Below are positions 17,705-25,280 of a stretch of 39,083 nucleotides of DNA, one piece after another; position 1 is the stretch's first letter, and each line of letters begins with the position of its first letter. The stretch lies in NCBI GenBank assembly GCA_934716785.1, contig CAKUYM010000010.1:1-39083 (forward strand), in the 5' to 3' direction. The notes beneath the pieces were generated by a model, which saw nothing but the letters and a program-made list of their open reading frames with translations, was not told the DNA's origin and ran no database searches. Position numbers and translations under genes: made by a program. This DNA comes from an uncultured Bacteroides sp. GTDB lineage: Bacteria > Bacteroidota > Bacteroidia > Bacteroidales > Bacteroidaceae.

Positions 17705-18454
17705 CTATATTATAAGCTTTTTATTATTTTGTACAGGCATTTCCTGGATGATTATGCCATCCAATAATTTACCATTTGCTTTTTTGTTTCTCCTAATTCC
17801 GTCAATCCCCCAAGTTCCCCATTGCTTGAAGAAAAATGGAATATGATTAGTTTTAGCCTGCTCTTTAATATTCAGGACCCATTCTTCTTTCATAGGTCGA
17901 GCCTGAACACCACTTTCTCCTCCAACTATAATCCAATTTATTCCAGTAAGATTCATTGCACCTAAATCTTCTAACAAAGGCTCGCAAGAAATAAACTTTA
18001 CTTCAGCACCTAAATCTCTGATATAATTCATTCTGTATTTTGTTTTTTTATTTTCTACTGTAACTCCAACCCATGCGTTTGATGGTATTGCTCGTTCCTT
18101 GAAATATAAATTCATACGTTCAGCTCTTTTTGTTAAAATTTGATATATATGCTGAGGAGTATCTCGAATAACATTAAAGACGCTATCAATGAAGTCAAAA
18201 GGTATATCTTTATGAAAAAGATCACTCATCGAACATACAAAAACCATAGAGGGCTTTCTCCATTTTGTTGGTTCAAGTAAGTCATTAGGATGCAAAGTTA
18301 CCTTAAAACCTTGACTGTATTTAGGATTATTCATTCCTCGTAAGCGGTTTGTCATAACATTGGCATAGCAATGCTTACACCCTTCGGAAATCTTGGTACA
18401 TCCTGTAATAGGATTCCAAGTTTTATCAGTCCATTCTATTGATGTTGTTGCCAT
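17705..18454 (-). CDS. DUF5131 / phage Gp37-Gp68-type three-Cys protein
   Basis: From the ATG at 18454 the protein opens MATTSIEWTDKTWNPITGC and continues to CKHCYA, giving Cys 19, 26 and 29 as C-x6-C-x2-C. Three such Cys suggest a 4Fe-4S cluster like those of radical-SAM proteins. Further family motifs are VFVCSMSDLFH, ILTKRAERM, WVGVTVEN, FISCEPLL and WIIVGGESG. The 249-residue length is normal. Its ATG overlaps the TcmP stop by 1 nt (TAATG), so the two are translationally coupled, as expected for TcmP and its three-Cys partner. The reaction is unknown to me; family resemblance suggests a radical-type modification. Starting at the upstream ATG (18475) would give extra residues inside tcmP and is less likely. 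Confidence 0.88.
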   Translation of the reverse strand: MATTSIEWTDKTWNPITGCTKISEGCKHCYANVMTNRLRGMNNPKYSQGFKVTLHPNDLLEPTKWRKPSMVFVCSMSDLFHKDIPFDFIDSVFNVIRDTPQHIYQILTKRAERMNLYFKERAIPSNAWVGVTVENKKTKYRMNYIRDLGAEVKFISCEPLLEDLGAMNLTGINWIIVGGESGVQARPMKEEWVLNIKEQAKTNHIPFFFKQWGTWGIDGIRRNKKANGKLLDGIIIQEMPVQNNKKLII

Positions 18455-19599
18455 TATTTGAATTTCAATATACAATCTTTTGAAATAAGAACAGAAACAA
18501 GATGATTCTTGTTATCAGTAAATGAAGCCTCTAATAATCCTTCAGATACTAATTTTCTTAAAGCTTTAGAATAATGAGACCTACAATAGTTACCTGTTAT
18601 TTGATGTTCCTCAAATAGATTAAAAGCTGAAATGCTTTTTCCGCAATATGAGGTATAAATGGCTTGCTTTAAGTTGTCTATATTTTGCTCTCCTATATCG
18701 AACAATTCAGTGATAGGATTGATTATTTTCTTTACATCAAAAGTATAAGTATTTATGCCATCGAAAATAGTACCAACATTAGCGAAATCATTGTAGATCG
18801 TTTTTATCAAATCAAATCCTCTTTTACCTTTTGTTAGATGTACAATATAATGACTGGCGGTATCTATATCTTCTTCTTGAAAACGAAATGCAGTGTAATA
18901 TACTCTTGTACCTAATATCTTTTGATATTCTAAACCTAAGTTATCTATAATAAGTTGAAGCCTTTCAGATACGGATTGTTTAAACTTTCGATCTGATTTA
19001 ATTGTTTCATAGGTTGTTGGGAACAAATCACGCATTAAGGGCTCAAATTTTTCATTTTCTAATGCAGGATGTATTCTTTTAGTATTTATGAATAAAAAAA
19101 TTTCATTCCCCCAATTTTGCAAAAATTGAGCAAGTACATTTGTTTCAATACCTTTATATCCAAAAGGGTCTATAAAGAGTAGTGCGGGAGATTCATTGCA
19201 ACGCCCCACGTGAGTACTTTTAATCAAATATTGCGTTATTGGTTTCCATTCTCCGACTGTACGGTTAGAAAAAAATGGATTAATAGTAAAAGTTCCTAGT
19301 GGAAATTCCGTCATGAAATTTGTCTCTAATTGTTCTTTATAAGTATTATCATTAAATATGAATCGAACGTGTTGTTGCAAAAAACTATTTTTCAAGCAGT
19401 TTCGTGCAACTAATAAAGGGGTTGATTCGTTTCCGTCTTCGTACTTTCCAGGACCAGCGAATAGGTCTATATATCTTAATTCTTTTGGTTTATGTTTATT
19501 AATTATAATATTACAATACTTAGGAAAATACTCAGAAACAATACTAGCCTTAATTCTTGAAGACATGGTTTGCTGTTCAAAAAACTGGTTCTCTTTCAT
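18454..19599 (-). CDS. tcmP: Three-Cys-motif partner protein TcmP
   Basis: A 381-residue TcmP-family protein. Residues 1-35 carry the family opening (FFEQQTMSSRIKASIVSEYFPKY). YIDLFAGPGKYEDG (43-56) resembles a methyltransferase motif I, and LLFIDPFGYKG (140-150) resembles motif IV, so the core is probably a Rossmann methyltransferase-like fold. The C-terminal 70 residues look like a winged helix (HYSKALRKLVSEGLLEA). It starts one base after the stop of a restriction-enzyme remnant (TAA-T-ATG), so it was once part of a longer operon. The partner DUF5131 gene overlaps it. TcmP is known mainly by its constant pairing with three-Cys proteins; substrate and role are unestablished. Confidence 0.87.
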   Translation of the reverse strand: MKENQFFEQQTMSSRIKASIVSEYFPKYCNIIINKHKPKELRYIDLFAGPGKYEDGNESTPLLVARNCLKNSFLQQHVRFIFNDNTYKEQLETNFMTEFPLGTFTINPFFSNRTVGEWKPITQYLIKSTHVGRCNESPALLFIDPFGYKGIETNVLAQFLQNWGNEIFLFINTKRIHPALENEKFEPLMRDLFPTTYETIKSDRKFKQSVSERLQLIIDNLGLEYQKILGTRVYYTAFRFQEEDIDTASHYIVHLTKGKRGFDLIKTIYNDFANVGTIFDGINTYTFDVKKIINPITELFDIGEQNIDNLKQAIYTSYCGKSISAFNLFEEHQITGNYCRSHYSKALRKLVSEGLLEASFTDNKNHLVSVLISKDCILKFK

Positions 19600-19600
19600 A

Positions 19601-19837
19601 TTATTCTTTAAACTTTAATTTAGGTAATTTTTTCACAATATCCGCTGTTTGCACCAACACACTGATCATTTGAGGCTGCAGATTGAAGATATATTTCTCG
19701 TCTTTATGTTTACGCGCCCAATCATTCGGAGCATTGGTGATGTCACTTTTCCTATCTGTGGTTACAGTATAATGTTCCATAATCCACTCAACAGCCGATT
19801 TTTCGCTTGCCGCATATTCGTAAGCTTCGACCGGAAT
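19601..19837 (-). pseudogene. C-terminal remnant, probably of a type ISP restriction-modification enzyme
   Basis: A 78-codon open stretch without its own start reads IPVEAYEYAASEKSAVEWIM, then DITNAPNDWARKHK and ends in DIVKKLPKLKFKE. It resembles the extreme C-terminus of type ISP restriction-modification enzymes (xxAYxYVVNGKSAIEWIMERY, then NDPNDW and VxIVxxLPKL). The rest of that roughly 900-residue or larger enzyme is missing. Its stop is 1 bp before the tcmP start. The left junction near 19837-19850 fuses it out of frame to the N-terminus of an XRE regulator. The family call is from memory of conserved residues and is moderately sure. Confidence 0.6.
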
Positions 19838-19931
19838 ACTCGTTCTTTCCCAACTGTCCGGCTAACCACTTTCCTGTTTTAGCTTGTTCTACCAATACAA
19901 TTTTTAGCCTGTTTATCTTTTCTGTTCCCAT
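19788..19931 (-). pseudogene. N-terminal remnant of an XRE-family regulator
   Basis: MGTEKINRLKIVLVEQAKTG followed by KWLAGQLGKN is the first half of a short Cro/C1-type helix-turn-helix protein (family pattern NRIKVVLVEKxKTNKWLAEQLGK). After KN the homology ends abruptly where the restriction-enzyme remnant begins in another frame. The recognition helix is lost, so no DNA binding is expected. A good promoter lies 47 bp upstream. The chimera may give a transcript that now feeds the TcmP operon. Confidence 0.65.
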
Positions 19932-19977
19932 ATTCAGTTTGTATTGCAAGTATGCGATAATAGATTGATGATATTTG

Positions 19978-20010
19978 CAAAGGTAATGATTACCTATGAG
20001 AACGAACAAA
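19978..20010 (-). promoter_or_regulatory. Promoter upstream of the XRE remnant and TcmP operon
   Basis: Read leftward, -33 TTTG (20010-20007), a 21-bp spacer and -7 TACCTTTG followed by C (19985-19978) fit the Bacteroides consensus. With the XRE gene truncated, this is the best visible promoter for the downstream tcmP-DUF5131 operon. Confidence 0.5.
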
Positions 20011-20646
20011 ATGTTAGCAAGAATCTTTCTTTATAAGTATATTATTATAGCATAATCATGTCTATGAAGACCGTATCAATCGTTTTATACATATCATTGA
20101 CCTTACTTTTTTTATTGCTACCCTTCATTTGTCCTGCTTTTGAATCTTTTTGCATCAAACTGTCGGATATAATTTTCAAGTCTTTATTGTAACCATCAGC
20201 CTGCCCATGTACCCATTCGATGATTTTTTTTATCACAATGAATATCAAACACGTCGTTCGGTCAAAAGAAATCTTTGGCGCTGTCCCCCCCCCATGAACT
20301 GATAGCCCGGAACTTCACAGAGTATCCGACTCCGAACAACCTTCCGTTCTTGGACGAAAAACTAAAGTCATTCCATAAATTAAGAACTAAATTATTAACC
20401 GTATGAATCGAAAAGAGATATGAATTGTCAGACGTGACCTGATAGCCGCTGTTAACACTGGTGAGTTTGTGCATATATCCTGTGCAAGGATCGTTGTTTC
20501 AATCATGACTGATGAGCATGGTGAATTTTTCCGGGCAGCACAGGGAAAACTGTACGGGGGACGGTCAAGATCGATACCACCGAGTAGTTCATGGCAGACT
20601 TGAAAAAGTACAGTTACATCAGGGGTGCCTCCTCCAATTGTTATTC
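20010..20646. other. Gene-poor junk region with a C9 tract
   Basis: Two leftward frames (20045-20248 and 20262-20474) show no recognisable family. The second ends through a run of nine C (20285-20293, G9 on its coding strand). Its last residues, including GRLFGVGYSVKFRAIS, resemble the end of a surface protein. A short rightward stretch (…GTVKIDTTE then TAG near 20573) may be another protein end. These look like scraps of at least two genes. Confidence 0.35.
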
Positions 20647-20685
20647 TCCCTGCCGGTTTCATATGGATCGGCAGGGATTTTTCTT
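20647..20685 (+). terminator. Rho-independent terminator, rightward
   Basis: TCCCTGCCG (20647-20655) and CGGCAGGGA (20669-20677) form a 9-bp stem followed by TTTTTCTTTT. It would stop transcription entering the integration module from the left. Confidence 0.75.
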
Positions 20686-20887
20686 TTCACTACCGTAGTA
20701 TTCCCGTCCTGCCGACTTTCCATGAGGGGGACGGGAATACCGACCTGCTTGCAAAATCTTTTTCCTCTCACGCTCCATATGACAAAAACTGAATATCCAT
20801 GACTATTCCTGCCAACGGACTGGTTCTGTTTGGCAGGTATCGTTTCTTTCTTTACATTCGCATCAACGAACATTAAAAATTGAGCGT

Positions 20888-21211
20888 ATGGAAATATACT
20901 ACATTGAAGTCTGTGTCCTTGAGAGGATGCTGGCACGCGCCGAGAACCTGTCCGCACATGTGGACAGACTGTATGAGAGAAATCGCTGTAAGGAACCCGG
21001 AGAGTGACTGGACGGCCAGGATGTCTGCCTGCGCCTTGACATCTCGCCACGTACCCTGCAGACACTCCGCGATACCGGACGGCTGGCGTTCACCCGCCTC
21101 CAGCGCAAGTTCTATTACAAGCCAGAGGATGTGGAGAAGCTGATGGCCTACGTCGGCATCAGACGCAAGGAGAAGGCAATGAGAGAAGGAAGGAAGAACG
21201 GAAACCTTTAA
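20888..21211 (+). pseudogene. Helix-turn-helix (excisionase-like) gene with in-frame UGA
   Basis: One continuous frame of 107 codons reads MEIYYIEVCVLERMLARAEN, then DRLYERNRCKEPGE, then TGA (21005-21007), then LDGQDVCLRLDISPRTLQTL and FYYKPEDVEKLM, ending GRKNGNL at 21211. The part after the TGA is the MerR/excisionase-type helix-turn-helix common beside Bacteroides integrases. Family members usually have Trp at this place (EW-LDGQDV), so TGG to TGA is the simplest reading. No good restart codon follows the TGA before the DNA-binding helix. A diverged copy at 16.1 kb has TGA at the same codon. It precedes the second helix-turn-helix gene by 12 bp and is GC-rich like the rest of the module. 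Confidence 0.8.
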
Positions 21212-21223
21212 AGAGCGGAAGAG

Positions 21224-21517
21224 ATGGAAGGCATTATCGACAAGGAGAACGAACGTGTCCGCAGGTTCTTTGCCCTGCTGGACAACATGGAGAAAAAAGT
21301 GGAGCGTCTTGCCCGTGACAACCGTCCTCCCTTCAACGGGGAACGGTTCCTGACCGACAGGGAGCTTTCCGGGACGTTGAGGATCAGCCGCAGGTGCCTG
21401 CAGGATTACAGGGACCAAGGGCGGATTCCCTATATCCAGCTTGGCGGGAAGATCCTGTACAGGCAGTCGGACATCGAGAAGCTGTTGGAGGAGAACTATC
21501 ACGCAGCATTGGTATAA
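21224..21517 (+). CDS. Helix-turn-helix excisionase-like protein
   Basis: A 97-residue protein with an N-terminal coiled stretch (DKENERVRRFFALLDNMEKK) and a MerR/excisionase-type helix-turn-helix: FLTDRELSGTLRISRRCLQDYRDQGRIPYIQ, split here as residues 46-63 and 64-76. KILYRQSDIEKLLEENY closes the wing. Such paired small proteins flank integrases in Bacteroides mobile elements and help excision or regulate it. It shares the high GC content of the downstream integrases and ends at a bidirectional terminator. Confidence 0.88.
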   Translation: MEGIIDKENERVRRFFALLDNMEKKVERLARDNRPPFNGERFLTDRELSGTLRISRRCLQDYRDQGRIPYIQLGGKILYRQSDIEKLLEENYHAALV

Positions 21518-21537
21518 TATCGTATTCAAGTTTAAGG

Positions 21538-21575
21538 ATTGCCGCCGGAATCGTAAATACAATTCCGGCGGCAAT
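21538..21575. terminator. Bidirectional 14-bp terminator between convergent genes
   Basis: ATTGCCGCCGGAAT (21538-21551) and ATTCCGGCGGCAAT (21562-21575) form a perfect 14-bp stem with a 10-nt loop, followed by TTTTTATTT on the plus strand and flanked by AT-rich sequence on the other. It separates the rightward helix-turn-helix gene from the leftward integrase. Confidence 0.85.
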
Positions 21576-21581
21576 TTTTAT

Positions 21582-22793
21582 TTAGCCTGCGGCTTCCTTG
21601 CCGGCCGCGGGCTTTCTTCTTTCCATCAGCCGGTCCATGTCCGAGGATATCTTCCGGTCGGTGACCTGGGCGTAGACCTGCGTGCTGTCGATATTCGTAT
21701 GGCCCATCATCCTGGCGATACTCTCTATCGGAATGCCCGCGGTCAGTGTCAGGGTCCCGAACGAATGCCGGGCCATGTGGTAGGACAGGTTCTCTTTCAT
21801 GCCTAATGCCACGCCCATTCCATGTACCTCGTACCAGAGGACATCGCGGACCGGCAGCGGGAATACCGGCCTGTCGTCATCCGTGGTGTTGTAAAGATCC
21901 AGTATCTGTTCGGCTATGGGATGCAGCGGGATGAACGCCTCCACGTCCGTTTTGGCGCGGCGGATGCGGATATACCTTCTTCCTTCCGAGGTCGTTCCGA
22001 TGTGACGGGGATGGAGAGCCCTCGTATCCGCATAGGCCAGACCGGTCAGCGAGGAGAAGATGAACGTCCTGCGCGCCAGCTCCATCATCGGGTCGGGCAG
22101 CGGGGTTTCCATCATCCGCTTCAGTTCACTGCGGCTGATATGCCTTAGTTTAGGTGCTTCTTTCCTCTCGTATGCCACGTCCTCTATCGGGTTGGCACGC
22201 AATACTTCCCGGTCCACGGCGATGTAGATGAGCCGGTTGAGCCAGCACAGGCAGTGGTTCACGTGTCCGTTCCTGTGTCCCAGCTCCTTCTTGAGAAAGA
22301 CCTTGAACGATTCGGCGAACTCTTCGGTGATGTCCGAAAAGGCGATGTCCTTCATCCCGCGGGATTCGATGAACTGCCTGAGGTTAAGCTGCGTGGTCTT
22401 CGACTGGCGGTAGGTGGAGGTGGAATTGATCTCCTTGGAGCGGACCCTGAGCCGTTCGCGTTCCACCTCTCCGGCCTGCAGGAGGTATTCCGGCACGGAA
22501 TTGGCACCGGATACGGTGGTCTTGAGCAGCTCGGCCGTGACCACTCCCTGGTTCCTCAGCAGGTTCCCGTACGCCTCTTCCAGCCGGTTGCGGAAGGCGG
22601 CAAGGCGGTTGTTCTCCCTGGCTGTTTTGATTTCCCACTTCTTGCTGTCCCAGTCTCCGGGTTTGCAATAGATGCCTGTCGTGACAGCCGATTTCTTTCC
22701 GTCGATGCTGATCCGGCAGAGGACGGCGGTCGTGCCGTCCGATTTTATCTTGTTACGGTTGATGTAGAATAAAAGCTTGAATGTACTGCGCAT
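21582..22793 (-). CDS. Tyrosine recombinase (integrase), downstream of a tandem pair
   Basis: A 403-residue site-specific recombinase. The arm-binding domain (1-105) opens MRSTFKLLFYINRNKIKSDG, the core-binding domain spans about 125-220, and the catalytic domain runs from 225. Visible catalytic residues include H-x-x-R in YHMARHSFGTLT, LGH-equivalent MMGHTNIDST and the Tyr nucleophile in TQVYAQV. The first catalytic Arg is replaced by Ala (TGLAYADT), as in many Bacteroidales integrases; IntDOT of CTnDOT also lacks this Arg. It is likely active in integration of the element. It follows the second integrase by 19 bp in one operon, and its GC content is far above the flanks. Confidence 0.92.
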   Translation of the reverse strand: MRSTFKLLFYINRNKIKSDGTTAVLCRISIDGKKSAVTTGIYCKPGDWDSKKWEIKTARENNRLAAFRNRLEEAYGNLLRNQGVVTAELLKTTVSGANSVPEYLLQAGEVERERLRVRSKEINSTSTYRQSKTTQLNLRQFIESRGMKDIAFSDITEEFAESFKVFLKKELGHRNGHVNHCLCWLNRLIYIAVDREVLRANPIEDVAYERKEAPKLRHISRSELKRMMETPLPDPMMELARRTFIFSSLTGLAYADTRALHPRHIGTTSEGRRYIRIRRAKTDVEAFIPLHPIAEQILDLYNTTDDDRPVFPLPVRDVLWYEVHGMGVALGMKENLSYHMARHSFGTLTLTAGIPIESIARMMGHTNIDSTQVYAQVTDRKISSDMDRLMERRKPAAGKEAAG

Positions 22794-22812
22794 GATAATA
22801 ATTGTTTAAGGA

Positions 22813-24042
22813 TTAAAGAATAAGTTTCAAATCGCGGGTTGCCTCGACGAACCTGTCCATGTCCTCGAACAGTCGCTTCGGGGTTACACGGGCATATATC
22901 TGGGTGGTCTTTATGTTGGAGTGTCCCAGCATTTTGCTGATGGTCTCGATTGGCACTCCCTCCTCGAGCGTGACCAATGAGGCGAAAGAATGCCTTCCCA
23001 TGTGGTAGACAAGGTCCTGGCTGAGCCCCGCCATTAGGCGCAGGGATTTCATGTTTGCCCTGAGCGTGTGGTAGTCCTGCGGCGGGAAGAGGGTGGTGCG
23101 GGTATCGTCCCGGTATTTCTCAATCAACGCGAGTGCTTCCGGCAGCAGCTTGACGCGTCCGAGGTAGTCGGTCTTCTTTCGCCGGTATTTCAGCCAGAGG
23201 CTGCCCTCGTCATCCGTGAAGAGGTTCTCCCGGGTGATGCTTACCGCATCGGCATAGGCGGTGCCGGTGTAACAGGCAAAGAGGAAGAGGTCTCGGGTGA
23301 TGACATGTGACCTGCGTTTTTCCGGTATCTCCAGATCACGCAGCTTCTCGAAATTCTCACGGCTGAGTGCTTTCGGTGTTGTCTCCTTCTGCTTGGGCAG
23401 CTTGAAGTGGCAGAAATGGTATTTCTCCGAGTGCCCTTCCTTGTAGGCGATGCGGCAGATCTTTTTCAGGATGGACAGGTAATGGCGCACCGTCTCCATT
23501 GCCAGTTTCTTCTTTTCCAAGCAGAAGTCCTGATAGTCACGGATGAACTGCTCGTTGAGCTGTCCGAAGGCGAGGTCCGAGACCTTGAATTCCGTTTTGA
23601 TGAATTCGGCAAGGGTGCGCCGGGTGTACACGTAGGTCGACATTGTCGTCGGCGCACGGTCCACGCCGACACGGGTCTTCATCTCCTCGTTGTGCCGGTC
23701 GAGAAGTTTGAGCAGGGTCATCTGCATGCCCGCGTTACCCTGGAACATGTCCCTGACCGCGGCGGCATCGAAATCCTTTTTCCTTTCCATGAGGGAATTG
23801 AAGGCCGAGTGTACGGCAAGCAGCAGCCTCTCTATCTTTTCATTAGTCTCCACCGCTTCCCGGCTCTTGCCATTCAATCGGCTCTCACGCGCGTTCCATA
23901 GCCCGGGGGTACAGGAGAGCTTGCAGCTGAACTGCACCATCGTGCGGTTGAGGGTGATCCGTCCCATGATCGGGGCCTTGCCGGTCTTGTCCGGCTCGCT
24001 CTTTTTCAGGTAGAGCAGCACCTTGAATTTTTCCACTTTCAT
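22813..24042 (-). CDS. Tyrosine recombinase (integrase), upstream of the tandem pair
   Basis: A 409-residue recombinase from the ATG at 24042 (MKVEKFKVLLYLKKSEPDKT); the frame extends upstream to 24123, but those 27 residues lack family character. Arm-binding domain about 1-100, core-binding about 115-215, catalytic from 225. Catalytic boxes are YHMGRHSFASLV (H-x-x-R), LGHSNIKTTQ and IYARV (Tyr). The first Arg is replaced by Thr-Ala in TGTAYADA. Tandem integrases of this type often act together on a single element. Start context: the gene opens leftward after an AT-rich region with inverted repeats (AAACGT/ACGTTT near 24270) that may contain the attachment site. Confidence 0.9.
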   Translation of the reverse strand: MKVEKFKVLLYLKKSEPDKTGKAPIMGRITLNRTMVQFSCKLSCTPGLWNARESRLNGKSREAVETNEKIERLLLAVHSAFNSLMERKKDFDAAAVRDMFQGNAGMQMTLLKLLDRHNEEMKTRVGVDRAPTTMSTYVYTRRTLAEFIKTEFKVSDLAFGQLNEQFIRDYQDFCLEKKKLAMETVRHYLSILKKICRIAYKEGHSEKYHFCHFKLPKQKETTPKALSRENFEKLRDLEIPEKRRSHVITRDLFLFACYTGTAYADAVSITRENLFTDDEGSLWLKYRRKKTDYLGRVKLLPEALALIEKYRDDTRTTLFPPQDYHTLRANMKSLRLMAGLSQDLVYHMGRHSFASLVTLEEGVPIETISKMLGHSNIKTTQIYARVTPKRLFEDMDRFVEATRDLKLIL

Positions 24043-24320
24043 AACGCTCTTTTTTAGGTTGTAAAAATACTCCTTTGAAAAGCGTCCTTTGGCATGCAAA
24101 ACATTGATAAACAGTGAATACAAATCCGCTTTGTTCCTATCGGTAAAAATTCGGTTACCTGCCGTTGTTTCCGAAACAGGCGGCTAACAGTCTGGTAACT
24201 GAAACGCTGCAATATTTTGTTTTCTTTTGCAGGTCTGTCTGTTCTGCAATTCTTGTAAAATGCTTAATTATAAACGTTTTACGTTTAATTATCGTCATTC
24301 TGTTTTTTATTGCATTTCTA

Positions 24321-24527
24321 AATATTACTTACTGCGCCCGCCATACGTTCGCAACACTATTGATCTATCGTGGAGTGAGTATCACCACAGTACAAAAGTT
24401 GCTTGGCCATAAAAGCGTGAAGACAACGCAAATCTATAGCGCTGTCACAGATCTGACAGTGGAGAAGGATATAAAGAAGAGCAATACGAAAAGAAGGCAG
24501 ACGGCATCAGGCAAGAAAACTGTGTAA
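24321..24527 (+). pseudogene. C-terminal remnant of a tyrosine recombinase
   Basis: The frame reads [20 protein letters not shown], then [20 protein letters not shown], and ends KKTV. This is the last 68 residues of an integrase, with the HTFAT, LGH and Tyr nucleophile boxes. The His of H-x-x-R is missing from the motif (YCARH instead of YHCARH), and upstream sequence in the frame is not integrase. It supplies what the recombinase at 314-1240 lacks, but the two overlap at NI-T/S-Y/F...ARH with different codons, so they are not halves of one interrupted gene. Confidence 0.85.
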
Positions 24528-24602
24528 TGAATTGCGTCAAAAAGTACAATTTTCAATTTTTTTATTCGTATTTTTGCCTATAAACTATAAAATACTTCAA
24601 TC

Positions 24603-24813
24603 ATGTACCAAATCCTCATTGATGGGCAGCTCTACGAAGAGCAGCCAAGATTACAAGACAGCGCTACATCTGTACCGTACAGTTGACGAAACGTGCCTGC
24701 ATCACTATATCGGGCATGTCAAATCTCTTGTTTGTAATGGCAAGGAGCTGATGACAGCAACGATTACGGATAAGCGTATGGGCATTGATTCACTTGGAAA
24801 TGGCATTTGGTAG
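24603..24813 (+). pseudogene. Small frameshifted ORF
   Basis: An ATG at 24603 opens MYQILIDGQLYEEQPRLQDS and stops at TGA after 27 codons. The other frame then stays open as VDETCLHHYIGHVKSLVCNG and MGIDSLGNGIW to 24813. Together they look like one protein of about 70 residues broken by a single frameshift. No family was recognised. It lies after the integrase remnant and just before the 84-residue gene. Confidence 0.3.
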
Positions 24814-24830
24814 ATATTATTTATTCAGAT

Positions 24831-25085
24831 ATGGAACAAAAATATGATTATGAGACGGTGAAGGAGCTGCTTGATTGGGCAAAGGAGTTATTTGATAGCA
24901 AGAAATACCCTTCCGGAAGATTTAAGTTAAGTGACTGTGCTACTATTACTTATTGTGGCATATTTCTAAAATATATGATTGCCATGATATCAAAAAACTG
25001 GGAGAATCCAACCTTTTATCCGGTTATTGACCAGTTGCGCACATTCCGGACAAAAGTAACAGGACCGGAAGCCGTGGAAGGATGA
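24831..25085 (+). CDS. 84-aa protein, DUF6965-like
   Basis: From the ATG at 24831, MEQKYDYETVKELLDWAKEL continues to FKLSDCATITYCGIFLKYMI and NPTFYPVIDQLRTFR. The order of a helical start, a short strand with L-S/N-x-x-T, then FL-x-x-MI and a C-terminal helix recalls the small DUF6965 proteins of Bacteroides mobile elements. That family has no known function. An upstream ATG at 24807 is possible but would overlap the previous frame's end. Confidence 0.55.
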   Translation: MEQKYDYETVKELLDWAKELFDSKKYPSGRFKLSDCATITYCGIFLKYMIAMISKNWENPTFYPVIDQLRTFRTKVTGPEAVEG

Positions 25086-25102
25086 TATGAGCCTTTGAAT
25101 AA

Positions 25103-25126
25103 CCTATAATCTTTTCCGAAAGTATT
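25103..25126 (+). repeat. 24-bp recurring box, copy A
   Basis: CCT followed by ATAATCTTTTCCGAAAGTAT and T. It is identical over 24 bp to the copy at 34008-34031 and has one mismatch to 37988-38011. It is imperfectly palindromic (14 of 19 positions of AATCTTTTCCGAAAGTATT match its reverse complement). It lies 17 bp after the 84-residue gene with no convincing gene in front. Confidence 0.85.
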
Positions 25127-25280
25127 GTTGATGAATGTTTCGCTGGGTTGGCATTCCCAGTGTGCAGCACATTAGGGAGTCATCAATACCATTCCGTTTT
25201 TTGTTATTGCTGTTCCAAATTGGTAAACTCGTAACAGGCTTCAACATATCGCGATGGTAGGAATTTACTTTAGGCCAATC

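Noticed and set aside
20619..21574. Long leftward frames over the helix-turn-helix genes (148 and 233 aa)
   Set aside because: They are shadows of GC-rich coding DNA on the other strand; the plus-strand frames carry the family motifs.
22254..22772. Plus-strand 172-aa frame inside the integrase
   Set aside because: Antisense shadow of a clearly recognised tyrosine recombinase.
314..24527. One integrase gene interrupted by a 23-kb insertion
   Set aside because: The two fragments overlap with different codons and one lacks the catalytic His, so they are separate genes.
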